A DNA stretch of 64,000 nt from Balneola sp. (GTDB taxonomy: Bacteria; Bacteroidota; Rhodothermia; Balneolales; Balneolaceae): NCBI GenBank assembly GCA_003712055.1, contig RHLJ01000001.1, positions 62,001-126,000 on the forward strand, written 5' to 3'. The first letter of the stretch is position 1. The number at the start of each line of letters is the position of its first letter. The notes below the pieces were generated by a model that was not told the origin of the DNA, did not search any database, and saw only the letters and a program-made list of their open reading frames with translations. Made by a program: the position numbers and the translations under genes. Shown in pieces: positions 1 through 9,730 of the stretch.

Positions 1-3000
1 CAAGGTGGGCATGTAGAATATTTTAAATATATGATTGAGCTTCTTGAAGAGCATGGAGCGGGTCATATTAAAGTATTTGGAGGCGGTGGTGGTGTAATTG
101 TACAGGATGAGATAGATGATCTCCATGCATCCGGTGTAACCCGAATTTTTTCTGTTGAAGATGGTAGTAATATGGGGCTCCAGGGTATGATTAACTTCAT
201 GCTTAGAGAATGTGATTTTGCCCCTGTTACTATAGGTGATTTTGATGCTCATAAAATAAAAGAGAAAGATTCGATCACCCTTGCTAAAGCTATTTCAGCA
301 TTAGAGAACGGAAATGAAGAGCTCATCTCTTATGATCCTGGTAGCTATCTGATGAGTAATGGGAAGCGATTAGATGTTCACTCTGATCGAAATATTCCTC
401 TACTAGGAATAACCGGGACAGGAGGTGCTGGTAAGAGCTCACTTACCGATGAGGTTGTTCGTCGCTTTTTGAATGAATTTACTGATCTGTCAATTGGGAT
501 TATCTCTGTTGACCCGTCCAGATTAAAAACGGGTGGTGCCTTATTGGGAGACCGGATACGAATGAACAGCATAGATACTCATAGAGTGTTTATGAGGAGT
601 CTGGCTACTCGCGCGTCAAACAGGTCTACCAGTGCGGCATTGCAAGCTGTGATTGAGTTATACAAAGCAGCTGGTTTCGATTTAATCATTGTAGAGACCA
701 GTGGAATTGGTCAAAGTGGTACAGAAATCGTTGATTTGACTGATATACCAATTTATGTAATGACCAGCGAGTATGGAGCGGCCACTCAGCTTGAAAAGAT
801 TAATATGCTTGACCTGGCTGATATTGTAGTGCTCAATAAGTTTGAGAAGAAAGGCTCACAAGACGCCCTTCGTGATGTAAGAAAACAAATGCAAAGGAAT
901 TCAGGGCAATGGCATACAAACCCGGAAGAAATGGCTGTGTTTCCTACCATTGCTGCACAATTCAATGATGAAGGGGTAAATCGCCTTTTTAAAGCGCTTG
1001 TCGATCGAATCAATGATAAGTATGGGGTAAACTGGGAAACCAGTATTTACACTGATTCTAAGCCTTCAGATGGAATTCAGTCTCAGGCAATCATCCCCGG
1101 AAAAAGAGTCCGGTATTTATCTGAAATTTCAGAAACGGTAAGGAACTACCACACATGGGCGAATCAACAAGTTGAAGTAGCAGCTAAATGGGAGCAGGTT
1201 AAAGGAACCATCGCTCAATTAAAAGAAGCGGGTTCAAAAGTAGATGCCCAACTATTGACTCCACTTAAGCAGCTTCAATCAAGGTGGGAAGATGAACTGG
1301 ACAGGGTGCCTAAAAATATTCTTGAAAACTGGGATAATCTGTCAGAAAAATATCAGCAGGAAAGTTTTGATATCCAGATTCGAGACAAGGTTATAAAGAA
1401 TAAGCTTTATCGAACGTCCTTAAGCGGACTTCAGATCCCAAGAGTAGCTCTTCCGAAGACAAAGCAGGCAGCTGATAGGCTTCATTTCGCCTTGAAAGAG
1501 AATTTACCTGGCTATTTTCCATATACGGCTGGAGTTTTCCCATTCAAAAGAGAAGGAGAGGATCCAACGAGGATGTTTGCAGGTGAAGGAACTCCTGAAC
1601 GTACTAATAAACGTTTTCACTTTGTTAGCGAAGGACTCCCTGCAGCACGATTATCTACGGCCTTCGATTCAGTCACTCTTTATGGTGAAGATCCGGGTTT
1701 CAGACCCGACATATATGGGAAGATTGGAAACTCAGGAGTAAGTATTTGTACGCTTGACGATATGAAAAAGCTGTACTCCGGCTTCGAGCTTACTAAACCA
1801 ACTACATCTGTATCAATGACCATAAACGGTCCCGCTCCAATGATTTTGGCCATGTTTATGAATACAGCCATTGACCAGGAAATAGAGCGTTATTTAAAAT
1901 CAGAAGGGAAGTGGGAAGAAGCACAGGAAAAGATAAAAGCACATTTCGAGAAAATTGGAGTGCCTGTTCCCGTTTATACAAATGAAATTCCAAAAGGGAA
2001 TAATGAGTTTGGGCTTGGTCTGCTTGGAATTACCGGAGATAAACTTGTAGAGCCTGATGTATATAAGCGCATAAAAGCTGAAGCGCTTAGTGTAGTTAGA
2101 GGAACAGTACAAGCAGATATTCTTAAAGAAGATCAGGCTCAAAATACCTGTATTTTCTCAACCGAGTTTGCACTTAAGATGATGGGTGATATCCAGGAGT
2201 ATTTCACACAGCATAAAGTTAGGAATTACTACTCGGTATCTATTTCGGGATATCATATCGCTGAAGCCGGAGCTAACCCTGTTACACAAGCAGCATTCAC
2301 ACTGGCGAATGGTTTTACCTATGTAGAATATTATCTGGCACGAGGGTTAAATATTGATGATTTCGCACACAATCTATCGTTCTTTTTCAGTAATGGCTTA
2401 GATCCTGAATATTCTGTGATCGGAAGGGTAGCACGTCGTATATGGGCGGTTTCTATGAAGAATAAATATGCTGCTAACGATCGTTCACAAAAGCTTAAAT
2501 ATCATATCCAAACAAGTGGTAGATCATTGCATGCCCAGGAGATTCAGTTCAATGATATCCGAACCACATTACAAGCATTATTAGCAATATATGATAATTG
2601 TAACTCATTGCATACCAATGCTTATGACGAAGCAATTACTACTCCAACTGAGGAATCAGTTAGAAGAGCACTTGCTATCCAAATGATTATCAACAAGGAA
2701 CTTGGTACCGCTAAAAATGAAAACATAAATCAGGGTTCATTTTTTATAGAAGAGCTAACGGATTTAGTAGAAGAAGCTATACTCGCTGAATTTGACAGAA
2801 TCACAGATCGGGGTGGAGTTCTTGGTGCAATGGAAAGCATGTACCAGCGAGGAAAAATTCAGGACGAAAGCCTTTACTATGAGAGTAAAAAGCATAGCGG
2901 AGAACTTCCGATAATCGGGGTTAATACCTTCTTTGGAAAAGGAAGTGAAGAAGAAAATAAACCAGTAGAACTTATCAGATCTACCGAAGAGGAAAAGAAA

Positions 3001-3198
3001 CAACAGATTACAAATCTGGAAGCCTTTTGGAAGCGAAATGAGGGAGAAGCTCAACAAGCTTTAGATCGACTTAAAACGGCAGCCAGAACCAACGGTAATA
3101 TCTTTGAAGAATTGATGGAGACTGTAAAAGTGGCCTCATTAGGTCAGATTTCGCATGCTTTATACGAAGTAGGTGGACAGTATAGAAGGAATATGTGA
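1..3198 (+). CDS. icmF: Fused isobutyryl-CoA mutase IcmF (5' end outside window)
   Basis: Coenzyme B12-dependent mutase that interconverts isobutyryl-CoA and n-butyryl-CoA, with its G-protein chaperone built into the same chain. The reading frame is open from base 1, so the start lies upstream; the ATG at 31 falls inside the B12-binding domain and is not the start. In order one sees the second half of the B12-binding domain ([10 protein letters not shown], then the glycine-rich KVFGGGGGV), a MeaB-type GTPase domain with P-loop [12 protein letters not shown] (about nt 403-438), a helical linker, and the long mutase domain to the TGA at 3196. The usual GTP-base motif NKxD reads NKFE here (about nt 835). 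The DxHxxG cobalt-ligand motif would be upstream. Length and domain order match IcmF rather than a two-subunit MutAB. The next gene is convergent. Confidence 0.93.
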   Translation, partial: QGGHVEYFKYMIELLEEHGAGHIKVFGGGGGVIVQDEIDDLHASGVTRIFSVEDGSNMGLQGMINFMLRECDFAPVTIGDFDAHKIKEKDSITLAKAISALENGNEELISYDPGSYLMSNGKRLDVHSDRNIPLLGITGTGGAGKSSLTDEVVRRFLNEFTDLSIGIISVDPSRLKTGGALLGDRIRMNSIDTHRVFMRSLATRASNRSTSAALQAVIELYKAAGFDLIIVETSGIGQSGTEIVDLTDIPIYVMTSEYGAATQLEKINMLDLADIVVLNKFEKKGSQDALRDVRKQMQRNSGQWHTNPEEMAVFPTIAAQFNDEGVNRLFKALVDRINDKYGVNWETSIYTDSKPSDGIQSQAIIPGKRVRYLSEISETVRNYHTWANQQVEVAAKWEQVKGTIAQLKEAGSKVDAQLLTPLKQLQSRWEDELDRVPKNILENWDNLSEKYQQESFDIQIRDKVIKNKLYRTSLSGLQIPRVALPKTKQAADRLHFALKENLPGYFPYTAGVFPFKREGEDPTRMFAGEGTPERTNKRFHFVSEGLPAARLSTAFDSVTLYGEDPGFRPDIYGKIGNSGVSICTLDDMKKLYSGFELTKPTTSVSMTINGPAPMILAMFMNTAIDQEIERYLKSEGKWEEAQEKIKAHFEKIGVPVPVYTNEIPKGNNEFGLGLLGITGDKLVEPDVYKRIKAEALSVVRGTVQADILKEDQAQNTCIFSTEFALKMMGDIQEYFTQHKVRNYYSVSISGYHIAEAGANPVTQAAFTLANGFTYVEYYLARGLNIDDFAHNLSFFFSNGLDPEYSVIGRVARRIWAVSMKNKYAANDRSQKLKYHIQTSGRSLHAQEIQFNDIRTTLQALLAIYDNCNSLHTNAYDEAITTPTEESVRRALAIQMIINKELGTAKNENINQGSFFIEELTDLVEEAILAEFDRITDRGGVLGAMESMYQRGKIQDESLYYESKKHSGELPIIGVNTFFGKGSEEENKPVELIRSTEEEKKQQITNLEAFWKRNEGEAQQALDRLKTAARTNGNIFEELMETVKVASLGQISHALYEVGGQYRRNM

Positions 3199-3226
3199 TT
3201 CGTTTACTATTTATGAAGGTGTACTA

Positions 3227-4624
3227 TTAGCGAGGTTTAATTTCTCCATATTCATTAAATAAAAAACAAGGCCAGGGGAGATCAAAATCACTATTTAGAC
3301 TTCTTAAACTTATGTCTAGAACTGTTGCATTTGTTTTATCATATGAGTCAACATGGTATAATAAGAGTGTGTCATCTGGTAGCAAAAACCATAGAGAAGC
3401 TGAGTTCCGGTTACTTTTTATTTCAAAAAAAATTGCTTCTTCTATGAATGAACGATTAAAGCGATAATTACATCCAGTATGAACCATTTCAGAAGTTCTT
3501 CTTGCTTTTTGATCACCATATCTATCGAACCATTCTAATCTGATATCATGCTTAATCCATTCGGATGAATCCTTATTCACCCTATAAATGTTATACTCAT
3601 TTACGGTCCTATTATCATAATAATATATATCCAGTCTGGAGTTAGTGTCATCTTTTAGATATTTAGAAATAAAGTTGTTGGACTGAATTCTATTTAATAT
3701 ATCTGTATAGTTTTTTTTGAGACTGTCCCCTGTGTATAAACTTCCTTCGGAGATTGTTGCTATAAATTGTATGTAAACGTTTGGGAAGAAATGGTCATTC
3801 TTCAACTCAATCCTTAACGTCCTTTCAAAACCAGATATATATCGACCTCCACCTAGATTCTCATTTGTTGAAAGTACATCGAACTCGGTTCTCAGAATAT
3901 TGATTTCTTCTCGGAAAGTTTCTCCGCTCATTGCATAGAGTTCTCTGATATTATTATCCAATATTTTATTGACTATATACCTTATTAATTTCTTTTCGGT
4001 TAATGGCTTTTCAACCTTTATTCTAGAATCAAATAAATTGTGTAATTCTTGGTCTACTTTATAATTGTATATAGTTTCTCCATTTTGATTGGTATATGGG
4101 AAGAGATAACCCCAGGCTCTTTTTTGCGAAACAAATGAGGCATAAACAGATCCTTCTTTATAAAACTTAACTGTGAATTGGTATCTATACTGATTATGCA
4201 TTGTGTAACAACATCCTTTTGATAGATAGTCTTGTAACTGTTTTCTGTAGTTATCAAGGTTGGATAATTTTTTTCGAATATGCTGTTTTTGTTTAAAATT
4301 CCAATCTATTCTATCTCTATAGTAGCCATCGTAGAGTTGAAGTAATTCTTCCGGGTTATTTTTGATATAGCTTGTATCTAATCCAAATTCAACAAGTATA
4401 TAATCCTCATTGATAGTTTTATTGAGTTCTATAACAAGCCTTCTTTTACTTCTCTTTCGTTTTATTACCTTTTTCCTGGTTTCCAAAAAGGAATCCTCAC
4501 CTGAGATACCCTTCATATAAAATGTTGTTCTATAAACCACGATACTATCCGGCAGGGATTGGGCCTTAACATTAATGCTTATTTGTATAAGTATTAGTAA
4601 AACAACTAAGGTTCTTGTTTTCAT
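3227..4624 (-). CDS. Secreted hypothetical protein, 465 aa, no family recognised
   Basis: I do not recognise this protein. The N-terminus (MKTRTLVVLLILIQISINVKA, cleavage likely after KA) is a clear Sec signal peptide, so it is probably periplasmic or exported. The mature part is rich in Lys, Asn, Tyr and Arg, with a basic stretch near residues 50-62 (KKVIKRKRSKRR) and two adjacent cysteines (KGCCYTM) around residue 138. There is no lipobox, membrane segment or catalytic motif that I can name. The gene looks more AT-rich than its neighbours and stands alone between convergent icmF and a divergent gene, which would fit a recently gained or fast-evolving gene. Start is ATG at 4624. Confidence 0.75.
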   Translation of the reverse strand: MKTRTLVVLLILIQISINVKAQSLPDSIVVYRTTFYMKGISGEDSFLETRKKVIKRKRSKRRLVIELNKTINEDYILVEFGLDTSYIKNNPEELLQLYDGYYRDRIDWNFKQKQHIRKKLSNLDNYRKQLQDYLSKGCCYTMHNQYRYQFTVKFYKEGSVYASFVSQKRAWGYLFPYTNQNGETIYNYKVDQELHNLFDSRIKVEKPLTEKKLIRYIVNKILDNNIRELYAMSGETFREEINILRTEFDVLSTNENLGGGRYISGFERTLRIELKNDHFFPNVYIQFIATISEGSLYTGDSLKKNYTDILNRIQSNNFISKYLKDDTNSRLDIYYYDNRTVNEYNIYRVNKDSSEWIKHDIRLEWFDRYGDQKARRTSEMVHTGCNYRFNRSFIEEAIFFEIKSNRNSASLWFLLPDDTLLLYHVDSYDKTNATVLDISLRSLNSDFDLPWPCFLFNEYGEIKPR

Positions 4625-4668
4625 TCTATAATTTGATGAAATAGAAAATCTTTTGGAACAAGTTTTTC

Positions 4669-4683
4669 ACTCAGAATCTGAGT
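4669..4683. promoter_or_regulatory. 15-nt perfect palindrome, possible operator
   Basis: ACTCAGA-A-TCTGAGT is a perfect 7-bp inverted repeat in the 175-bp gap between two divergent genes. It lies 45 bp before the minus-strand start at 4624 and 117 bp before the plus-strand start at 4800. The position would suit a repressor site, but one short palindrome in an AT-rich gap may be chance. I saw nothing else recognisable in this gap. Confidence 0.2.
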
Positions 4684-4799
4684 ATATAGTTTTTTGTAAT
4701 CTATAGATTAAACTTTTATCCAGCATCTAAGACTATTAATACCGAAACTAAACCCAGCTACATTCGTGTATCTGTCAGATTTAAAAAACTCAGGGCATC

Positions 4800-5792
4800 A
4801 TGAGTACCAATAAAGATAAGTTCCGTAAAGGGATACCTAACGATTTAAATAATAATGATCCCGACTTCAACCTTGATCAGTACATTGATGAGCAATCAAT
4901 GGAAGGGGAAGAAGATGTTCGCCCTGGAGTTACCTTTCGAGTAAAGGAAAAGAGCACCAAAAAAAGAGACCGTACGGTAATAGCTGTAGTACTTGCTATC
5001 ATATTCCTATGGTATTTCGATTGGAATCCAATCAATGCGATTACTCAAACAAGCCAGGGAATAGCGGGGCTCTTCTCGAGTGACGATCCAATCACTCAGG
5101 TAGAAGCAAATGCTGTACAAGAAGCATTAAATAGTGAAACGGCATCGGGTTCCAGCTCAATCTTAGAATATTCTGCTGCTTTAGGGAATTTAAGATTCGA
5201 TTCAAATCCAGCAAGTTCCGAAGTGTTGGCATTATATAATAATGGGGTTCCTATCAGCTATATGGAAAAGCTGAACCAATTAGATTACCTCGATGAGGTT
5301 AGTTACTCAGGGGTAATCGGCCTCTATGCAAATGGAGTCCCGACCTCTTACTTTGAAAAGCTTAATCAGCTGGATTATCTGGATGAGGTGTCTTACTCTG
5401 GAATTATCGGGCTTTACGCTAATGGAGTAACCACGGGGTATCTGGAAACCTTAGATCAATTGGATTACCTGGATGAAGTAAGCTATTCGGGAATTATTGG
5501 CCTCTATGCCAACGGAGTATCAGAAAGTTATTTGAGGGGTCTTAACCAACTAGATTATCTGGATGAGGTTTCGTATTCAGGAATAATTGGGATGTATTCC
5601 AACGGTGTTACTCTAAGCTATCTGAATACATTGCATGAAATTGATTACTTGGATGAGATTAATTATTCAGGGATTATTGGCCTTTATGCTAATGGCGTAA
5701 CTCCTTCATTTTTGAGAGAACTTGCTCAACGAGACCTTTTGGATGATATGAGCTATTCTGATATTATTCGTGTGTATATGAATGATAACTAA
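4800..5792 (+). CDS. Membrane-anchored protein with six 30-residue repeats
   Basis: Unknown function. Residues 1-57 are polar and charged with a basic end (KKRDR); residues about 59-73 form one transmembrane helix (VIAVVLAIIFLWYF); residues 74-140 are a Ser/Ala-rich linker; residues 145-324 are six tandem 30-residue repeats of the pattern LYxNGVxxxYLxxLxQLDYLDEVSYSGIIG, ending in VYMNDN. The positive-inside rule puts the N-terminus in the cytoplasm and the repeats outside. The pattern GVTxxYLxxLxxLxYxD resembles the helical GVTPEYI-type repeats found at the ends of some M56/BlaR-like proteins (recollection, not a search). The next gene, a glycosyltransferase, starts 16 bp downstream, so the two are probably co-transcribed. 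Start ATG at 4800. Confidence 0.8.
   Translation: MSTNKDKFRKGIPNDLNNNDPDFNLDQYIDEQSMEGEEDVRPGVTFRVKEKSTKKRDRTVIAVVLAIIFLWYFDWNPINAITQTSQGIAGLFSSDDPITQVEANAVQEALNSETASGSSSILEYSAALGNLRFDSNPASSEVLALYNNGVPISYMEKLNQLDYLDEVSYSGVIGLYANGVPTSYFEKLNQLDYLDEVSYSGIIGLYANGVTTGYLETLDQLDYLDEVSYSGIIGLYANGVSESYLRGLNQLDYLDEVSYSGIIGMYSNGVTLSYLNTLHEIDYLDEINYSGIIGLYANGVTPSFLRELAQRDLLDDMSYSDIIRVYMNDN
5232..5771 (+). repeat. Six in-phase 90-bp tandem coding repeats
   Basis: Six units of exactly 90 bp (5232, 5322, 5412, 5502, 5592, 5682) encode the 30-residue repeats of the membrane protein. Units 2-4 are nearly identical in protein (DYLDEVSYSG) but differ at many synonymous positions, for example GATTAC/GATTAT for Asp-Tyr and differing Leu codons. 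Units 5 and 6 are more diverged (IDYLDEINYSG, RDLLDDMSYSD). The pattern points to old duplications kept alike by protein-level selection rather than recent slippage. Confidence 0.85.
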
Positions 5793-5808
5793 CTAATACA
5801 CACCTTCT

Positions 5809-7047
5809 TTGAATGTCTTAATTATTGGCAAAGTCTGGCCGGAACCGCAGTCTTCCGCTGCGGGCTCTCGAATGCTACAGCTCATAGAACTATTTCAACA
5901 CCAGGGGTGGGATATAACCTTTGCCTCAGCTGCAAGCAAAAGCAAATACTCTACAAGTCTCGAATCGATTAATATTGATTCCGTTACAATTCGTTTAAAT
6001 GACCCTTCCTTTGATCAATTTATAGAAGATCTGAAACCTGATCTCGTTTTATTTGATCGTTATATGACGGAGGAACAGTTTGGATGGAGAGTAGCAGAAT
6101 CTTGTCCTAATGCAATAAGAATACTGGATACTGAAGATTTGCATGGTTTAAGAGAAGGAAGAAATATTGCTCTAAAAGAGGGTAGAAGCTTCCACCAAAG
6201 TGATCTGCTTAATTCAATCTCCCTAAGAGAAATCGCAAGTGTTTTTCGATGCGATTTGTCCTTAATAATATCAGAATCGGAGATGGAACTATTGGAAGGT
6301 TTTTACAAGATAGACCTCTCTCTGGTTCATTATATCCCATTCATGATTAACTCGTTGACATACCTGGATATAAAAGAGTGGAAAGGGTTTGAAGAGCGGG
6401 AGCATTTTGTTTGGATAGGAAACTTCCTTCATGAACCTAACCTGGATGCAGTTCAATATTTAAAAAAAGAGATTTGGCCTGTAATTAGAAAGCAGTTGCC
6501 AAAAGCAGAGCTCCATATTTATGGCGCATATCCTAAAGAGAAAGTCTTTCAATTAAACAATGAAAAGGAAGGTTTTTTGGTAAAGGGGAGAGCCTCTACA
6601 GTAGAGAGTATTTTTTCCAATTCAAGGATACTATTAGCTCCAATTCGATTTGGGGCTGGATTGAAAGGAAAGTGCATAGAAGCTATGCAATATGGTCTTC
6701 CATCTGTAACTACTAAAATCGGAGCAGAAGGAATTCCAGGAGAGCTACCCTGGCCCGGAGCTATAGCTGATAGCGCTGAACAAATCATTAAGGAGGCAAT
6801 TGCCCTATATACTTCCTCAACTGAATGGGATAATGCTCAGGCAAAAGGCGTGGAAATCTTATATAAGCGCTTTGATAAGCAAAAACATGGTAGTGTTCTC
6901 ATACAAAGGATAGAAAAGCTAAGAGATGAATTAACACAGCATAGAACGAATAATTTTGTTGGAGCTATGCTGCAACATCAAAGCATGAGTAGTACAAAAT
7001 TTATGGGTAAATGGATTGAGGAGAAGAATAGGTCAAAGGAGAGTTAA
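5809..7047 (+). CDS. GT4-type glycosyltransferase
   Basis: Predicted retaining glycosyltransferase of the GT-B fold, probably acting on envelope or surface glycans from a nucleotide sugar in the cytoplasm. The N-terminus NVLIIGKVWPEPQSSAAG is the acceptor-side Rossmann start. The C-terminal half carries the donor-binding pattern: FVWIGNFLHEPN, the strand LHIYGAYP, then SRILLAPIRFGAGLKGK and EAMQYGLPSV (about residues 205-310). Start is TTG at 5809: a TAA lies 15 bp upstream in frame, and the next in-frame ATG (5872) would remove the conserved first strand. It follows the repeat protein by 16 bp. Acceptor and linkage cannot be read from the sequence. Confidence 0.85.
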   Translation: MNVLIIGKVWPEPQSSAAGSRMLQLIELFQHQGWDITFASAASKSKYSTSLESINIDSVTIRLNDPSFDQFIEDLKPDLVLFDRYMTEEQFGWRVAESCPNAIRILDTEDLHGLREGRNIALKEGRSFHQSDLLNSISLREIASVFRCDLSLIISESEMELLEGFYKIDLSLVHYIPFMINSLTYLDIKEWKGFEEREHFVWIGNFLHEPNLDAVQYLKKEIWPVIRKQLPKAELHIYGAYPKEKVFQLNNEKEGFLVKGRASTVESIFSNSRILLAPIRFGAGLKGKCIEAMQYGLPSVTTKIGAEGIPGELPWPGAIADSAEQIIKEAIALYTSSTEWDNAQAKGVEILYKRFDKQKHGSVLIQRIEKLRDELTQHRTNNFVGAMLQHQSMSSTKFMGKWIEEKNRSKES

Positions 7048-7080
7048 CCAATTTTGGCATCAATCAAATTCATCAGTTTA

Positions 7081-7650
7081 TTAGTCTTTCTTTGTACAAC
7101 TAATCTTCCAGGTAGGAAATATAATTTTTTCGGTTAAATCAACCCATTCTCCAATCCATTCAAAATTATCATCGGAGATATCGAAAAATGTAAGCCGGTA
7201 ATAACCCTCCATTCCATTTGGAGCAACCTGGGGGCGATATAGCACTATATTTCCATCGTCTTTTTTTGATCCTTCCCATACGGGTAAAACAGGAGCAGCT
7301 CCTGCTGAAGCATAATAGTGTACATACCAGGCAAGGCTATCTGAATTAAACTGACGAATGCTGCCAGAATGAGTCCCATCTTCTTTAAGGGTCTCATCCT
7401 GTACAGCCATACCGTCCATTATATATTTAAATCTCCAAAGCATAGGTACGGGGTCAGCCCAGGATTGATCTGGGTTACGTGTAACCGAGCTACATTCTGA
7501 TTCTCCGATCAAAGGTTGGAAATCCGCAAGTTCGCCTCTGGCACTTGGGTTAATTCTACCAAAGGGATATTCCTCGGAGGGCTCATAATTATATTGTGCT
7601 GAAAGGAATTGAGGAAATAGGAAAAAGAGTAATAATGCTGTTTTCTTCAT
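7081..7650 (-). CDS. Secreted DUF1579-like protein
   Basis: A 189-residue protein with a signal peptide (MKKTALLLFFLFPQFLSAQ, cleavage after SAQ). The body resembles the DUF1579-type beta-barrel fold: an early FQPLIGESEC segment, the central RFKYIMDGMAVQDE, and a late TFFDISDDNFEWIGEW, which matches the usual order of a mass-balance motif, a strand with MDG, and a closing W-rich strand. Function is unknown; such proteins are thought to bind small ligands. It lies about 75 bp downstream of the LytTR regulator on the same strand and converges with the glycosyltransferase gene. Start ATG at 7650. Confidence 0.6.
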   Translation of the reverse strand: MKKTALLLFFLFPQFLSAQYNYEPSEEYPFGRINPSARGELADFQPLIGESECSSVTRNPDQSWADPVPMLWRFKYIMDGMAVQDETLKEDGTHSGSIRQFNSDSLAWYVHYYASAGAAPVLPVWEGSKKDDGNIVLYRPQVAPNGMEGYYRLTFFDISDDNFEWIGEWVDLTEKIIFPTWKISCTKKD

Positions 7651-7724
7651 TTTTTCCCGAAAGAAAAGGAAGAGAGCATTAGGAATTTAATCTTTGCAGT
7701 AAATCGTGCTACTTTTGCAGGAAA

Positions 7725-8579
7725 TCAAAGGGATGCTGCTTTTAGTACCTGTTTTAAATATCCGATCCGGGATTTTGAAATGGGGATTTCAGAACGGTCG
7801 CTTAATGTAACGGTGCAATTATTGAAATCAGCTTGTTCAAAGTAGCTAAGATTAACGAGTGCACGGCGGTGTACCCGCACAAAATTGAAGTTTTGCAAAT
7901 CCTTCTCTAAGGATTTGAGGCTTTTTCTTAATGAGTAAGTTCTGGATTCGGTATGTATACGTACACAATAGTCATCAGCCTCAAACCACGTAATTTCAGT
8001 AATTGGGATCAATTTTTCTCTTGAACCGATCCTGATAAGAAGATGATGTGCATCACTTGCTTTTTCCGGGTTACCAACAACTTGGTCTTTCAAACTCTGT
8101 ATCTCTACCCACTGAGCTTCAATGATATGTTTCTTTGACCGGTTAAATAGAAGTAGCAGAGTTAGTCCCGAAGCAAAGGTAAAACTCATTCCTTTTTGAT
8201 AAATCATAAAAACAAAGACTTCCTTTAATACCACAAAACTTAGTTCAGTATTAGATTGAAGAATATTATGAGCAGAGACTAATACAAGAGCAATGATGTT
8301 TAAAAAAAGGAAAAGGCCAGAAATTAAGATCCAATTTTCTGTCTTATCAGAGCTAAAAAGACGGTCAGTGGATCTGAGAAATGAAATTCCCAGAAAAGTA
8401 GTACCAAGCCAAATAGTCCACCTGATAAAATGAAGTTTGAGCAGGAAGAGAAATGATATTTCACCATCCGAATACAAATCAAAAGTATCGAGGTAGAATT
8501 TCTGCTGGAGAGCATCAAAAAATATCACCCCTAAAATTGAGATGATTAATAAGAGAGTGATTTTATTCTTTGTTAGCAT
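7725..8579 (-). CDS. Membrane-bound LytTR transcription regulator
   Basis: One-component regulator with a membrane sensor and a DNA-binding domain. Four hydrophobic helices (about residues 7-24, 41-69, 83-103, 120-145) precede a short linker and a C-terminal LytTR domain (about 180-282). LytTR hallmarks are ITWFEADDYCVRIHT, YSLRKSLKSLEKDL, FVRVHRRALVNLSY and the final ISKSRIGYLKQVL. There is no receiver domain, so signal is probably sensed in or at the membrane. The divergent ROK kinase starts 59 bp away and the DUF1579-like gene is downstream; either could be a target (inference). Start ATG at 8579. Confidence 0.87.
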   Translation of the reverse strand: MLTKNKITLLLIISILGVIFFDALQQKFYLDTFDLYSDGEISFLFLLKLHFIRWTIWLGTTFLGISFLRSTDRLFSSDKTENWILISGLFLFLNIIALVLVSAHNILQSNTELSFVVLKEVFVFMIYQKGMSFTFASGLTLLLLFNRSKKHIIEAQWVEIQSLKDQVVGNPEKASDAHHLLIRIGSREKLIPITEITWFEADDYCVRIHTESRTYSLRKSLKSLEKDLQNFNFVRVHRRALVNLSYFEQADFNNCTVTLSDRSEIPISKSRIGYLKQVLKAASL

Positions 8580-8638
8580 TTATTTGTGACTTAATAAGTA
8601 CTACTTTCAAACGAATCTAAAATAGCATATTTGCAGTT

Positions 8639-9730
8639 TTGCCCAAAAAACCTGTTGTCTTAACCCTTGATGCCGGAGGTACTAATTTTGTTTTCTCCGC
8701 TGTAAAAAATGGGGTTTCATATGGTAAAAGCTTTTCATACCCAGCTAAGACTAATGAGCTGGAATCCTGTATCCAACTGATTATAGATGGGTTTGAAAAA
8801 CTTGCATCTACTCTAGATGAAAAACCGGATGCTATTAGTTTTGCTTTTCCCGGTCCTGCAGATTATGAACAGGGAATAATAGGTGACTTGCCAAATTTAC
8901 CAGCTTTTAAGGGGGGAACTCCATTAGCCTCTATGATAGAGGAAAGATTAGGAATACCTGTATTTATCAATAACGACGGGAACCTGTTCACTCTTGGAGA
9001 AAGCAAGTCTGGTTTTTTGCCATATTTAAATCAGCAGCTGAATGAGGCCGGGAGTTCCAGACGATTTAATAACCTCATAGGAATAACTTTGGGTACTGGT
9101 TTTGGAGTAGGGGTTTCTATAAATGGTCAGCTAGTTATTGGTGATAACAGCGTAGCTGCCGAAGGATGGTTGTTAAGGAATAAACATTATAACTATTCAA
9201 ATGTTGAGGATACACTTAGTATCCGTTCAATTAAGCGAATCTATGCTGAGCAAATTTCAATGGATCCTGCAAAAGCTCCGGAACCACATGAAATATTCGA
9301 AGTTGCCATCGGGCAGCGAGATGGTATTCGTGAAGCAGCTATAGAAACCTTCCTTAGATATGGAGAAGTCCTAGGTGATGCGATTGCTCATCTTATCACA
9401 ATTGTAGATGGAGTAGTTGTAATTGGAGGTGGAGTAAGTGGAGCATACCCGATTTTCTCTCGTTCTATGTTGGATGAGCTAAATGGAAGTTTTACAGCAC
9501 TAAATGGAAAGAGATTTCCAAGGCTTATTCAGGAGGTTTATGATTTTGAAAATGAGTTCAAAAGAAGAAGCTTTTTAAACCTGAAAGGGCAAACTATTTC
9601 TATTCCAGGTTCAGAAACACCAATTACCTATTATGAGACTAAAAGTACGGTAGTAGGCCTATCAAAGCTGGGAACCAGTAAAGCTATTTCACTGGGAGCT
9701 TATCACTTCGCGGTAGAAAAACTGGGCTAG
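8639..9730 (+). CDS. ROK-family sugar kinase
   Basis: Predicted ATP-dependent hexose kinase of the ROK group. The phosphate-binding loop is near the N-terminus (LTLDAGGTNF), the catalytic Asp lies in FINNDGN, and the adenosine-side glycine motif reads GITLGTGFGVG with VVIGGGVSGAY later. The zinc-binding CxCGxxGCxE segment of classical ROK kinases is absent: the corresponding stretch reads EGWLLRNKHYNYSN. Start is TTG at 8639 (no in-frame ATG nearby fits the N-terminal motif). Its TAG overlaps the stop of the convergent sugar transporter by 4 bp. Substrate (glucose, N-acetylmannosamine or other) cannot be fixed from sequence. Confidence 0.85.
   Translation: MPKKPVVLTLDAGGTNFVFSAVKNGVSYGKSFSYPAKTNELESCIQLIIDGFEKLASTLDEKPDAISFAFPGPADYEQGIIGDLPNLPAFKGGTPLASMIEERLGIPVFINNDGNLFTLGESKSGFLPYLNQQLNEAGSSRRFNNLIGITLGTGFGVGVSINGQLVIGDNSVAAEGWLLRNKHYNYSNVEDTLSIRSIKRIYAEQISMDPAKAPEPHEIFEVAIGQRDGIREAAIETFLRYGEVLGDAIAHLITIVDGVVVIGGGVSGAYPIFSRSMLDELNGSFTALNGKRFPRLIQEVYDFENEFKRRSFLNLKGQTISIPGSETPITYYETKSTVVGLSKLGTSKAISLGAYHFAVEKLG

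Noticed and set aside
5232-5771. CRISPR-like array
   Set aside because: Repeats are contiguous 90-bp coding units without spacers, and no cas genes are present.
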